Source: Parvibaculum sp.
GTDB lineage: Bacteria > Pseudomonadota > Alphaproteobacteria > Parvibaculales > Parvibaculaceae
Reading direction: 5' to 3'
Assembly: GCA_020062605.1 (NCBI GenBank)
Contig: JAGUWA010000043.1
Span: forward strand, 1 to 11,835
Length of the DNA stretch: 11,835 bases
How positions within the stretch are numbered: position 1 is the stretch's first letter; each line of letters starts with the position of its first letter. The notes under the pieces are model-generated. The model was not told the DNA's origin and did no database searches. It was given only the letters and a program-made list of their open reading frames with translations. Shown here in pieces: positions 1 through 7,989 of this stretch. The position numbers and the translations under genes were made by a program.

Positions 1-47
1 ATGGTCACCGAGCGCTTGACTTCGTTTGTTCCTCCGTCGCCGTCCAT
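1..47 (-). CDS. Ribbon-helix-helix domain protein, N-terminal fragment cut by window edge
   Basis: Only 15 complete codons are inside the window, reading MDGDGGTNEVKRSVT. The ATG at 47-45 follows a GGAG Shine-Dalgarno sequence with a 6-base spacer and lies 14 bases after the fumC stop, so it looks like the next gene of the same transcript. The VKRSVT stretch is how I remember the start of the short alphaproteobacterial ribbon-helix-helix proteins (VKRSVTIxGHRTS), which are often found downstream of fumC. Such proteins are presumed DNA binders of unknown target. The family call rests on six residues plus the gene order, so it is tentative. The reading frame and ribosome binding site are clear. 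Confidence 0.5.
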   Translation of the reverse strand, partial: MDGDGGTNEVKRSVT

Positions 48-61
48 CTGGTTCTCCGGCA

Positions 62-1453
62 TTACTCCGGCGCGATCATCTTCTCGGGCCGGACGACCGC
101 ATCGAATTCCTCATCCGTCACATAGCCGCCACCGACCGCTTCCTCGCGCAGCGTCGTACCGTTCTTGTGCGCGGTCTTGGCGATCTTTGCGGCATTGTCG
201 TAGCCGATCTTCGGCGCAAGCGCGGTCACGAGCATCAGCGAGCGTTCGAGCGCCGCCTTGATGTTGTCTTCGCGCGGTTCGATGCCGACAACGCAATTGT
301 CGGTGAAGCTTACCGCCGCATCGGCCATAAGTCGGACCGACTGCAGGAAGTTATAGGCCATGACGGGGTTGTAGACATTCAACTCGAAGTGGCCCTGCGA
401 GCCGGCGAAAGTGAGCGCGGCGTGATTGCCGAAAATCTGCACGCAGACCTGCGTCAGCGCTTCGCACTGGGTCGGGTTCACCTTGCCCGGCATGATGGAC
501 GAGCCGGGCTCGTTTTCCGGCAAGGACAGTTCGCCGAGGCCCGAGCGCGGACCGGAACCGAGCAGGCGGATGTCGTTTGCGATCTTGAAGAGCGATGCGG
601 CGACCGTATTGATCGCGCCATGGCTGAAGACCATCGCGTCATGGGCGGCGAGCGCTTCGAACTTGTTGGGCGCGGTCTTGAAGGGAAGCTGGGTGATGGC
701 GGCGATCTTCTCCGCGACCTTCTCGGCGAAACCGATCGGCGCGTTGAGGCCCGTGCCCACGGCGGTACCGCCCTGCGCAAGTTCCATCAGCTTCGGCAGC
801 GTCTGTTCGATGCGGGCGATGCCGTTTTCGACCTGAGCCGTGTAGCCGGAGAATTCCTGGCCAAGCGTCAGCGGCGTTGCATCCTGCGTATGCGTGCGGC
901 CGATCTTGATGATGTGATTCCAGGCCTGCGCCTTGTCGTTCAGCGCATTGCGAAGCTTCTGCAGAGCCGGGATCAGGCGGTGACTGATTTCCTCCGCGCA
1001 GGCGACATGCATGGCCGTCGGGTAGGTGTCGTTCGACGACTGGCTCATGTTGACGTGATCGTTCGGGTGAACGGGCTTCTTGGAGCCCATTTCGCCGCCG
1101 AGGATTTCGATGGCGCGGTTCGAGATCACCTCGTTCGCGTTCATGTTGGACTGGGTGCCGGAGCCGGTCTGCCAGACGACGAGAGGGAAGTGTTCGTCAA
1201 GCTTGCCCTCGATCACCTCCTGCGCGGCTTGCACCACCGCCTTGCCGATTGCCGGGTCGAGGCGGCCAAGCTCCATGTTCGCTTCCGCCGCGGCGCGCTT
1301 CACGATGCCCAGCGCGCGGACGACGGGGAGGGGCTGCCTCTCCCAACCGATCCTGAAGTTACCGCGCGAGCGCTCGGCCTGCGCACCCCAATATCTGTCG
1401 GCAGGGACGTCGATGGGGCCGAATGTGTCGGTTTCGGTGCGGGTCTTGGTCAT
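62..1453 (-). CDS. fumC: Fumarate hydratase class II
   Basis: This is the oxygen-stable, iron-free fumarase that interconverts fumarate and L-malate in the cytosolic TCA cycle, acting as a homotetramer. The 463-residue product has the usual class II length. It shows the superfamily signature GSSIMPGKVNP at about 317-327, the WQTGSGTQSNMNANEV substrate-site stretch at about 94-109, SSNDTYPT at about 139-146 and the catalytic-site histidine in GRTHTQDATP near 188. I chose the ATG at 1453-1451, which has GGAG 9 bases upstream. A TTG at 1471 would add six residues but has no better ribosome binding site. The gene starts 108 bases after the sspB stop on the same strand, and I see no convincing terminator or promoter in that gap, so read-through from sspB is plausible. 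Every key residue is intact. Confidence 0.97.
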   Translation of the reverse strand: MTKTRTETDTFGPIDVPADRYWGAQAERSRGNFRIGWERQPLPVVRALGIVKRAAAEANMELGRLDPAIGKAVVQAAQEVIEGKLDEHFPLVVWQTGSGTQSNMNANEVISNRAIEILGGEMGSKKPVHPNDHVNMSQSSNDTYPTAMHVACAEEISHRLIPALQKLRNALNDKAQAWNHIIKIGRTHTQDATPLTLGQEFSGYTAQVENGIARIEQTLPKLMELAQGGTAVGTGLNAPIGFAEKVAEKIAAITQLPFKTAPNKFEALAAHDAMVFSHGAINTVAASLFKIANDIRLLGSGPRSGLGELSLPENEPGSSIMPGKVNPTQCEALTQVCVQIFGNHAALTFAGSQGHFELNVYNPVMAYNFLQSVRLMADAAVSFTDNCVVGIEPREDNIKAALERSLMLVTALAPKIGYDNAAKIAKTAHKNGTTLREEAVGGGYVTDEEFDAVVRPEKMIAPE

Positions 1454-1561
1454 GGTCAGGCGCTCCAGCAAGGCATGCCGCCGCAGGTCCGGCGGGGAAA
1501 TTCGATGGGCGCCGGTTTAGCATGCAGGGCCGTCGGACGCCAAGGCGCGGGGCGCCAGAGC

Positions 1562-2029
1562 CTACTTCTTGCGGAAGGCGTCGAGGCTCACGACCTCGCC
1601 GGAAGCATCGGTAGCCGGTTCTTCCGGTTTCGAGGCCTCGGTCGCCGGTTCTTCCGCGGCAGCGCCGCCGACGCCTTCGACCTGGAACTGGAGGCCGAAC
1701 TGCACGCTTGGATCGAAGAAGCCTTGCACCGCGGAAAAAGGAACGACGAGGTGCTCCGGGACCTTGTTGAAGGTGAGGTCGACCGAGAAGCGATCTTCGT
1801 TCACTTCGAGGTTCCAGAACTGGTGCTGAAGGACGATTGTCATTTCTTCGGGATATTGCTTGCGCAGCTTTTCGGAAATTTCGACGCCCGGTGCGTTTGA
1901 GCGGAACGAGATGTAGAAATGATGCTCGCCGGGCAGGCCCTGGTCGCGAGCGATCCTCAGCGCGCGGCGTACGACGCCTCGCAGCGCATCCTGCGCCAGC
2001 ATGTCGTATCGCATCAGGTCTTCGGTCAA
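1562..2029 (-). CDS. sspB: Alpha-type SspB, ClpXP adaptor for ssrA-tagged proteins
   Basis: SspB binds the ssrA degradation tag and ClpX at the same time, delivering stalled-translation products to ClpXP in the cytoplasm. The 155-residue reading shows the alpha-type SspB core: EDLMRYDMLAQDALRGVV at the N-terminus, PEEMTIVLQHQFWNL near 60-74, and PFSAVQGFFDPSVQFGLQF near 97-115. A Pro/Glu/Ala linker with two EEPAT repeats follows (about 126-140). The tail VVSLDAFRKK matches the ClpX-docking peptide of this family. The start is uncertain. A TTG at 2029-2027 with GGAG 6 bases upstream fits the family N-terminus best. A TTG at 2074 (15 residues longer, no Shine-Dalgarno) and an ATG at 2014 are alternatives. 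The gene lies about 160 bases downstream of ssrA, the gene for the tag it recognises. Confidence 0.93.
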   Translation of the reverse strand: MTEDLMRYDMLAQDALRGVVRRALRIARDQGLPGEHHFYISFRSNAPGVEISEKLRKQYPEEMTIVLQHQFWNLEVNEDRFSVDLTFNKVPEHLVVPFSAVQGFFDPSVQFGLQFQVEGVGGAAAEEPATEASKPEEPATDASGEVVSLDAFRKK

Positions 2030-2189
2030 TTCACGCTCCGTTGAAGCCGAGTCGTTTCGTTCAAAACGATTCAATCAGCGTTTGGCTGCCAAATCCAGAT
2101 GAAGGCGACGCCCGGCAGCGCTTGCACATCGGAATCTTGTCCATGTGGCGCGGACGCCGCAGCGGAACCGGCATGTGAATAGGAAAGGA

Positions 2190-2511
2190 AAGTGGGGGCT
2201 TCTGTTGCCAGGTGCCCCCGAACCCCGCCTTACCCGGCTAAGGGCAAGGACTTCAATCGAGGTTGTCGCACCGCCTACGCAGCGAGACGTGCCTCAGCAT
2301 AGTTGTCGTTGGCAACTATAAAACGGCCCGATGACGGCGGAACCATGCCGGGCAAAAAGACTGTCTTTACACCCTCGTCGATCCTGTTTCGCCCCCAGGG
2401 ACCCTGCCGCGACAGGGGAATCTGGTGGAGGCGCCGGGTACCGCCCCCGGGTCCGAATGGCTTATTTCACAGTCCGTTTATCACCATAGCCGAACGGGAA
2501 AACCCGCCGGC
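2190..2511 (-). ncRNA. ssrA: tmRNA, circularly permuted two-piece alphaproteobacterial form
   Basis: tmRNA rescues ribosomes stalled on broken mRNAs and adds a degradation tag. This gene is permuted. The acceptor piece comes first: T-stem CCGGG/CCCGG with a 7-base loop (2450-2434), then the acceptor strand CGCCTCC and ACCA ending at 2423. A 26-base intervening segment (2422-2397) with its own CCCTG/CAGGG hairpin follows. The coding piece begins GGGGGCG at 2396 and pairs with CGCCTCC over seven base pairs. The third pair is G·U, the alanine identity signal. ACAGTC in the coding piece can pair with GACTGT in the acceptor piece. A GCCCG/CGGGC stem (2353-2349 with 2330-2326) looks like part of pseudoknot 1. 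The tag frame (2313-2278, stop TAG 2277-2275) encodes ANDNYAEARLAA. A GGGGGC/GCCCCC hairpin (2219-2194) closes the 3' part. The outer ends are estimates. Confidence 0.95.
2275..2313 (-). other. ssrA tag reading frame (ANDNYAEARLAA, TAG stop)
   Basis: The tmRNA open reading frame resumes at GCC (2313-2311) and codes for 12 residues ending LAA, the C-terminal ClpX recognition signal, followed by TAG. The N-terminal half (ANDNY) resembles the segment bound by SspB in other bacteria. The start of the frame lies at a perfect 7-base inverted repeat, ATAGTTG (2319-2313) and CAACTAT (2305-2299), so the resume codon sits at the edge of a hairpin loop. Confidence 0.93.
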
Positions 2512-2517
2512 AGGTCT

Positions 2518-2545
2518 AATATAGGGCGGAAAATCCTTATTTGAA
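2518..2545 (-). promoter_or_regulatory. Candidate ssrA promoter
   Basis: On the minus strand, TTCAAA (2545-2540) and TATATT (2523-2518) are separated by 16 bases, placing the transcription start near 2511, just before the predicted acceptor piece. The -10 is close to consensus and the -35 matches it at four of six bases. The element starts only 20 bases after the stop of the upstream dipeptidase gene. I see no terminator between them, so some read-through into ssrA is possible. Confidence 0.5.
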
Positions 2546-2564
2546 GTCTATTCGTTAGCGTCTT

Positions 2565-3731
2565 TCAGCCCTGCGGCAAGTTCTCGCGGAAGAACCGGAT
2601 CGCATTCCCGCCCATGACCTTGCCTATTTCCTCGTCCGTGAAGCCTGCCTCCCGCATTCCGGCCGTGAGTACGGCAAGCTCGGAGGTATCGAAGGCCACG
2701 GGCACGGCGCCGTCGTAGTCCGAGCCGAGCGCGACGTGATCGACACCCAGAAAGTCCACCGCGTAGCGGATCGACTTCACCACAGAGGCGGGGGACGTGC
2801 CGCAGGCCGCACCCTCCCAATAGCCGATACCGACAAGGCCGCCTGCCTCCGCAATCCGCTTCATCAGCGCGTCTTCGAGGTTGCGGGGGCTGTCGCAGGC
2901 GCCGTGGATGCCGGTATGCGAGACGACGACCGGGCGCGTCGCCATGTCGAGCGTGTCGCGTACGACGGCGGGCGAAGCATGGGCAAGGTCAATGACGATG
3001 CCGAGGCGTTCCATTTCGCGCACGGCATTGCGGCCGAAATCCGTCAGCCCGGCGCCCGAGAGCCCGTGCAGCGAACCGCCGAGCTCGTTATCGAAGAAAT
3101 GGGTGATGCCCATCATGCGGTATCCGGCCTCGTAAAGGCGCTCGATATTCTCAAGCCTGCCTTCGAGCGGGTGGGCGCCTTCGGTGGCGAGAAGGCCGCC
3201 CACGGGCCGGGAGCCGCCATTTCGACGCTTGATCAGCCGGTCGAGGTCGGCGGCGCTGCGAACGATCATCAGGTCTTCCGGCGCGCGCCTTTCGGCATCG
3301 TGCAGCTTTTCGGACTGGTAGAGCGCCCGTTCGAGCAGGCTGTCCCAGGTGCGCGCGGGCCAGCGCTGCACCATGGCGAGGAGCGTGATGACATCGCTGT
3401 CGCCGCTCGTGCCGACATAGCCCTGATCGCGAGGCACTTTCGTCACGGCGGAGAAGACCTGCAGCGTCACATTGCCTTCCGCGAGGCGGGGCACGTCCAC
3501 ATGACCACGATTGCTACGCTCCAGCGGGTCGCGCGCCCAGAGCAGCGTGTCGGCGTGGAGGTCCACGATCGCCAGGCTTTCATGAAGCGTTCGCGCGGCC
3601 TCGGGAATCTCGTGAGGCCGGTGATCCGCCACCCGATTGATACGGCTTTCCAGGATGCCGGGCAGGAAGGCAAGGCCCGCCGCGAGGATCAGCAGAATGG
3701 CGATGGCGCCACCGGCGAGAATGCGCTTCAT
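2565..3731 (-). CDS. Membrane dipeptidase (peptidase M19 family), membrane-anchored
   Basis: M19 dipeptidases are two-zinc enzymes that hydrolyse dipeptides, in some cases including D-residue dipeptides. The 388-residue product keeps all expected metal ligands: H59 and D61 in DLHADT, E184 in ATEGAHP, H251 in DLAHAS and H272 in VSHTG, with D338 in GSDYDG. A hydrophobic segment at about residues 5-25 (GGAIAILLILAAGLAFLP), with no obvious signal peptidase site, suggests an N-terminal anchor and a periplasmic catalytic domain. The ATG at 3731-3729 is chosen because GGGAG lies 9 bases upstream and the hydrophobic segment starts right after it. A longer frame to 3836 exists but has no such support. 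It is transcribed divergently from thyA. The substrate in this organism cannot be read from the sequence. Confidence 0.93.
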   Translation of the reverse strand: MKRILAGGAIAILLILAAGLAFLPGILESRINRVADHRPHEIPEAARTLHESLAIVDLHADTLLWARDPLERSNRGHVDVPRLAEGNVTLQVFSAVTKVPRDQGYVGTSGDSDVITLLAMVQRWPARTWDSLLERALYQSEKLHDAERRAPEDLMIVRSAADLDRLIKRRNGGSRPVGGLLATEGAHPLEGRLENIERLYEAGYRMMGITHFFDNELGGSLHGLSGAGLTDFGRNAVREMERLGIVIDLAHASPAVVRDTLDMATRPVVVSHTGIHGACDSPRNLEDALMKRIAEAGGLVGIGYWEGAACGTSPASVVKSIRYAVDFLGVDHVALGSDYDGAVPVAFDTSELAVLTAGMREAGFTDEEIGKVMGGNAIRFFRENLPQG

Positions 3732-3765
3732 GGCTTGGTTCTCCCTTCCATTTTGAGGCGCATTC

Positions 3766-3790
3766 TGGCCAGACAAGGTTCCGTTGGCCA
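3766..3790. repeat. Two TGGCCA palindromes in the dipeptidase-thyA divergent region
   Basis: TGGCCA occurs at 3766-3771 and 3785-3790, 19 bases apart, just upstream of the dipeptidase start. Two spaced palindromes could be a regulator site, but hexamers like this are common in GC-rich DNA. The rest of the 185-base divergent region holds an AT-rich patch (TACATATATTGTGG near 3820-3833) that may belong to a promoter, but I could not assign paired -35 and -10 boxes on either strand. Confidence 0.2.
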
Positions 3791-3916
3791 GCCCGGCGGA
3801 AACGAACGCGATTTGCCTTACATATATTGTGGACAAACCGGCGGTTCACTCGGGCCGAGGTGGCAGGGCGGGGGTCCTTCGGGCTAGACTAGGTGGCCGA
3901 ATCTCAAGGACCGCCG

Positions 3917-4711
3917 ATGCAGCAATATCTCGACCTCATGCGCCTCGCGCGCGACACGGGCGTGACCAAGACCGACCGTACGGGCACGGGCACGCGCAGC
4001 ATATTCGGCCACCAGATGCGCTTCGATCTCGCGAAGGGCTTTCCCCTCGTCACGACGAAGAAGCTGCACCTGAAGTCCATCGTTCACGAGTTGCTCTGGT
4101 TCCTCTCCGGCGACACCAATATCCGCTACCTGAAGGCGAACGGCGTCAGCATCTGGGACGACTGGGCGGACGAGAACGGCGAGCTCGGGCCGGTTTATGG
4201 ACATCAATGGCGTTCCTGGCCGACGCCCGACGGCGGCAAGATCGACCAGATCAGGAACTTGCTCGACCAGATCAAGTCGAACCCGGATTCGCGCCGTCTC
4301 ATCGTCTCGGCATGGAATGTCGCGGATGTCGACAAGATGGCGCTGCCGCCCTGCCACTGCCTGTTCCAGTTCTACGTGGCCGACGGCGAGCTCTCCTGCC
4401 AGCTCTACCAGCGTTCGGCGGACATCTTTCTCGGCGTGCCGTTCAACATCGCCTCCTATGCGCTGCTCACCATGATGGTTGCGCAGGTGACCGGGCTCGA
4501 AGCCGGAGAGTTCATCCACACATTCGGCGACGCGCATCTCTATCTCAATCATCTGGAGCAGGCGGACAAGCAACTGGCGCGCGAGCCGAAGCCGCTGCCC
4601 GTCATGCGTATCAATCCGGATGTGAAGAGCCTGTTCGATTTCACCTTCGACGACTTCAAACTCGAAGGCTACGAGGCGCACCCGCATATCTCGGCGCCTG
4701 TCGCCGTCTGA
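3917..4711 (+). CDS. thyA: Thymidylate synthase
   Basis: ThyA methylates dUMP to dTMP using methylenetetrahydrofolate, releasing dihydrofolate. The 264-residue product has exactly the length of the E. coli enzyme, and its catalytic cysteine is at the same place: C146 in LPPCHCLFQFY. Other family landmarks are KTDRTGTGTRSIFG near 18-31, PLVTTKKLHLKSIVHELLWF near 43-62, the phosphate-binding arginines in SRRLIVSAWN near 125-134, and the QRSAD...PFNIASYA region. The ATG at 3917 has AAGGA 6 bases upstream. An in-frame GTG at 3893 is less likely. Its stop codon shares one base with the start of the next gene, and folA follows, giving the production and reduction of dihydrofolate in one unit. Confidence 0.98.
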   Translation: MQQYLDLMRLARDTGVTKTDRTGTGTRSIFGHQMRFDLAKGFPLVTTKKLHLKSIVHELLWFLSGDTNIRYLKANGVSIWDDWADENGELGPVYGHQWRSWPTPDGGKIDQIRNLLDQIKSNPDSRRLIVSAWNVADVDKMALPPCHCLFQFYVADGELSCQLYQRSADIFLGVPFNIASYALLTMMVAQVTGLEAGEFIHTFGDAHLYLNHLEQADKQLAREPKPLPVMRINPDVKSLFDFTFDDFKLEGYEAHPHISAPVAV

Positions 4712-4878
4712 TGCCGTCCCGCCAGCGCATTCTCGCGGGCCTTCTCATTGTTGCTGTCCTGCTGCTCGCGGTCTTTGCCATGTGGATCATCCTGCTGCGC
4801 CTGCACCCGCTCGACCCGGAAGGCTTGCGAGCGCCCGCGATCACGTCCAGCGGCACCGTGAGGGAGCGCGCCGCATGA
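4711..4878 (+). CDS. Small single-pass membrane protein between thyA and folA
   Basis: This 55-residue product is not one I recognise. It has a short basic start (MPSRQR), one long hydrophobic segment at about residues 8-29 (containing LLIVAVLLLAVFAMWIILL), then a polar tail of about 25 residues. By the positive-inside rule the tail probably faces the periplasm. Its start overlaps the thyA stop by one base (TGATG) and its stop overlaps the folA start by four (ATGA), so it is very likely translated by coupling within the thyA-folA unit. The position of the overlaps and the clean membrane segment support a real gene, but I have no functional clue beyond the neighbourhood. Confidence 0.7.
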   Translation: MPSRQRILAGLLIVAVLLLAVFAMWIILLRLHPLDPEGLRAPAITSSGTVRERAA

Positions 4879-5390
4879 AAACGCATGTCTCGTTTGTCGT
4901 TGCCATAGCGGATAACGGCGTCATCGGCCGCGATAATGGCTTGCCGTGGCGGCTTTCGGGCGACATGGCCTTCTTCAAGCGCGTGACCATGGGCAAGCCC
5001 GTCATCATGGGCCGCAAGACCTGGGAATCGCTGCCGAAGAAACCTCTGCCCGGACGGCCGAATATCGTGGTGACGCGCGATACCGCCTATGGCGCGGAAG
5101 GCGCCGAAGTGGTGACGTCGGCCGAAGATGCGCTGAAGCGCGGCATTGCGCTCGCCGCGGAGCTTGGCACGGACGAGGTCATGGTGATCGGTGGTGCGCA
5201 GCTTTACGCTGAGACGTTCGATCATGCGACGCGGCTCTACATCACCGAAGTTCATGCCGCACCGGATGGCGATGTGAGTTTCCCCGCTTTCGATGCGTCG
5301 CAATGGCGCGAGGTTTCGCGCGAACGTCATGAAGCGGGCGAGAAGGACAGCGCCGCCTATTCCTTCGTGCTCTACGAGAAGCGCGATTGA
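4875..5390 (+). CDS. folA: Dihydrofolate reductase
   Basis: FolA reduces dihydrofolate to tetrahydrofolate with NADPH, recycling the product of the thymidylate synthase encoded two genes upstream. The 171-residue protein shows the DHFR order of motifs: VVAIADNGVIGRDNGLPW at 8-25, the catalytic acid D30, the NADPH-binding GRKTWES at 46-52, PLPGRPNIVVTR at 58-68 with the folate-binding arginine, and the second cofactor loop MVIGGAQLY at 103-111. The ATG at 4875 overlaps the preceding stop as ATGA and has GGGAG 8 bases upstream, so it has its own ribosome binding site as well as coupling. I see no terminator in the 63 bases before adhC, so transcription may continue. Confidence 0.97.
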   Translation: MKTHVSFVVAIADNGVIGRDNGLPWRLSGDMAFFKRVTMGKPVIMGRKTWESLPKKPLPGRPNIVVTRDTAYGAEGAEVVTSAEDALKRGIALAAELGTDEVMVIGGAQLYAETFDHATRLYITEVHAAPDGDVSFPAFDASQWREVSRERHEAGEKDSAAYSFVLYEKRD

Positions 5391-5453
5391 GTTTCACAGG
5401 CTCCCGTCCCACAATGCGCGCCTCGGCTTTACATGTGGCAACGGAGACGGCTT

Positions 5454-6559
<1,106 letters not shown>

Positions 6560-6563
<4 letters not shown>

Positions 6564-7150
6564 AACAGCTGCCTTTGAAAAGAGTTCAGGCGAGGGAACC
6601 TTGGCAAGAATGCGGAAAGATTCTCGATTTTTTTCGGAGCACTGACTCGCCTGGAGAGACGGCTTTGTGGCGCGCAAATTGGATAGCGCTGATCGTCTTG
6701 TTGCGAACCATCGGTCATGTGCTCGACAAAGTAGATAGAAAGAATGACGCTGTTTTAGCCTCGATCATTGATGACCATTGGAGATACTTGAACACCAAGA
6801 AGCGCTCGTTCCCAATTTTTTGGGAGTTCATCGAGAAGGAACGAAATAACATCCTTAAGACATTTGAAGTCGGTATAAAGATTGTTCCTCACACAATTTA
6901 TACACACTTGGACCGTGGACTTTCTTATCAACAGATCGTGGAACGGCATGGAGAGTTCTGGGATTTGATATTTGGTGATGAGGAAGAAAGTGGACTGGAG
7001 GTGGCGGACAAAGCCTACGAATGGTGGGATGAGAACTTGAGAGTAATCGAGATGGCTTGGCTTCGGAAAATTCCAGACCCCTTTACCAGCGACAGAATTT
7101 GGGAACTCTTGAACGAGAGTTATGAACTTGAAAGAACAATGAGAGAGTAA
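6560..7150 (+). CDS. Trp-rich protein of unknown function, horizontally acquired
   Basis: I cannot assign a function. The 196-codon frame has about 45% GC (242 of 540 bases at 6601-7140) against about 64% beside it, and at least seven arginines use AGA. It starts at a TTG overlapping the adhC stop and its TAA overlaps the fghA ATG by one base. There is no ATG near the start. A TTG at 6665 has GGAGAG 6 bases upstream but would cut off 35 residues, so the start is unsettled and the N-terminus may have been lost on integration. The product looks helical and soluble, with no signal peptide. It has ten tryptophans, a core WRANWIALIVLLRTIGHVL at about 37-55 followed by DKVD, and an acidic patch FGDEEESG. 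I faintly recall scattered hypothetical proteins with a similar core, but cannot name a family. Confidence 0.75.
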
Positions 7151-7989
7151 TGTCCGTCGAAATCCTCTCCGCGCATCGCTGCTTCGGCGGCACGCTCAGC
7201 ATCTGCCGTCATTCGTCGGCGGCGACGGGCACGCCGATGCGCTTTTCGATCTTCGTTCCCGAAGGGAAGGGGCGCTTTCCGGCGCTCACCTTTCTCGCGG
7301 GGCTCACCTGCACGGAAGAGAACTTCACAACGAAGGCGGGAGCCTATGGGCGCGCCGCCGAACTCGGTCTTGCCATCGTCGCGCCCGATACGAGCCCGAG
7401 GGGCGAAGGCGTCGCAAATGACGAGGCCTACGATCTGGGGCAGGGCGCTGGCTTTTACATCGATGCGACGGAGAAGCCCTGGGCGCCGCATTTCCAGATG
7501 GAAACCTATGTGACGCGCGACCTGCCGTCTGCGGTGCGCGACAATTTTCCGGTGGACGCGTCGCGGCAGGGCGTGACGGGGCATTCGATGGGTGGGCACG
7601 GTGCGCTGACGCTCGCGCTCAAATACCCGGATCACTACAGGTCCGTTTCCGCCTTCGCGCCCATCGTGTCGCCATCGCGCTGTCCCTGGGGCGAAAAGGC
7701 CTTCACCGCTTATCTGGGCGACGACCGCTCCCGCTGGGCGGCGCATGATGCGTCGGCCCTCATGGCGAGCGGCGGGCCGGTCGGGCATTTCGACGACATT
7801 CTGATCGATCAGGGGCTGGCGGACCCGTTCCTCGAAAACCAGTTGAAGCCGGAGCTTTTCGAGGATGCCTGCGCCATGCACAGGCAGAAGCTCACGCTGC
7901 GCCGTCACGAAGGCTACGACCATTCCTACTACTTTATTCAGACATTCATCGGCGATCATCTGGCGTTTCATGCCGAGCGCCTGAAATGA
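7150..7989 (+). CDS. fghA: S-formylglutathione hydrolase
   Basis: FghA is a serine esterase (esterase D family) that splits S-formylglutathione into formate and glutathione, completing the pathway begun by AdhC. The 279-residue product has the usual length. It carries the nucleophile elbow GHSMGG with S146, an acid at D225 in DQGLADPF, and H258 in EGYDHSYYF, giving the expected triad, plus the family segments FLAGLTCTEENF near 48-60 and APDTSPRG near 78-85. The ATG at 7150 shares one base with the TAA of the upstream foreign gene. The GAGAGAG just before it is only two bases away, too close for a normal Shine-Dalgarno, so translation probably depends on coupling. The stop overlaps the start of the amine oxidase gene as ATGA. 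Confidence 0.96.
   Translation: MSVEILSAHRCFGGTLSICRHSSAATGTPMRFSIFVPEGKGRFPALTFLAGLTCTEENFTTKAGAYGRAAELGLAIVAPDTSPRGEGVANDEAYDLGQGAGFYIDATEKPWAPHFQMETYVTRDLPSAVRDNFPVDASRQGVTGHSMGGHGALTLALKYPDHYRSVSAFAPIVSPSRCPWGEKAFTAYLGDDRSRWAAHDASALMASGGPVGHFDDILIDQGLADPFLENQLKPELFEDACAMHRQKLTLRRHEGYDHSYYFIQTFIGDHLAFHAERLK

Noticed and set aside
26..1900. A 624-codon plus-strand frame across fumC and sspB
   Set aside because: It is the antisense of two certain genes. Its Arg/Asp/Leu-rich content is typical of shadow frames in high-GC DNA.
2061..2174. A 37-codon minus-strand frame between ssrA and sspB with a CKRC motif (ATG at 2174-2172, TGA at 2063-2061)
   Set aside because: It has no Shine-Dalgarno sequence, overlaps the alternative sspB start, and one CxxC in a 37-residue Arg/Pro-rich peptide can occur by chance in GC-rich DNA. 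Conservation in relatives would be needed to revive it.
2194..2219. GGGGGC/GCCCCC hairpin read as a simple rho-independent terminator for ssrA
   Set aside because: The tract after it on the minus strand (ACTTTCCTTTCC) is not a proper T-run. The hairpin fits better as a structural part of the tmRNA coding piece, although it may also help termination.
2303..2524. A 73-codon plus-strand frame in the sspB-dipeptidase gap
   Set aside because: This stretch is the permuted tmRNA on the minus strand, with compensating stems and the tag frame. The plus-strand frame has no ribosome site.
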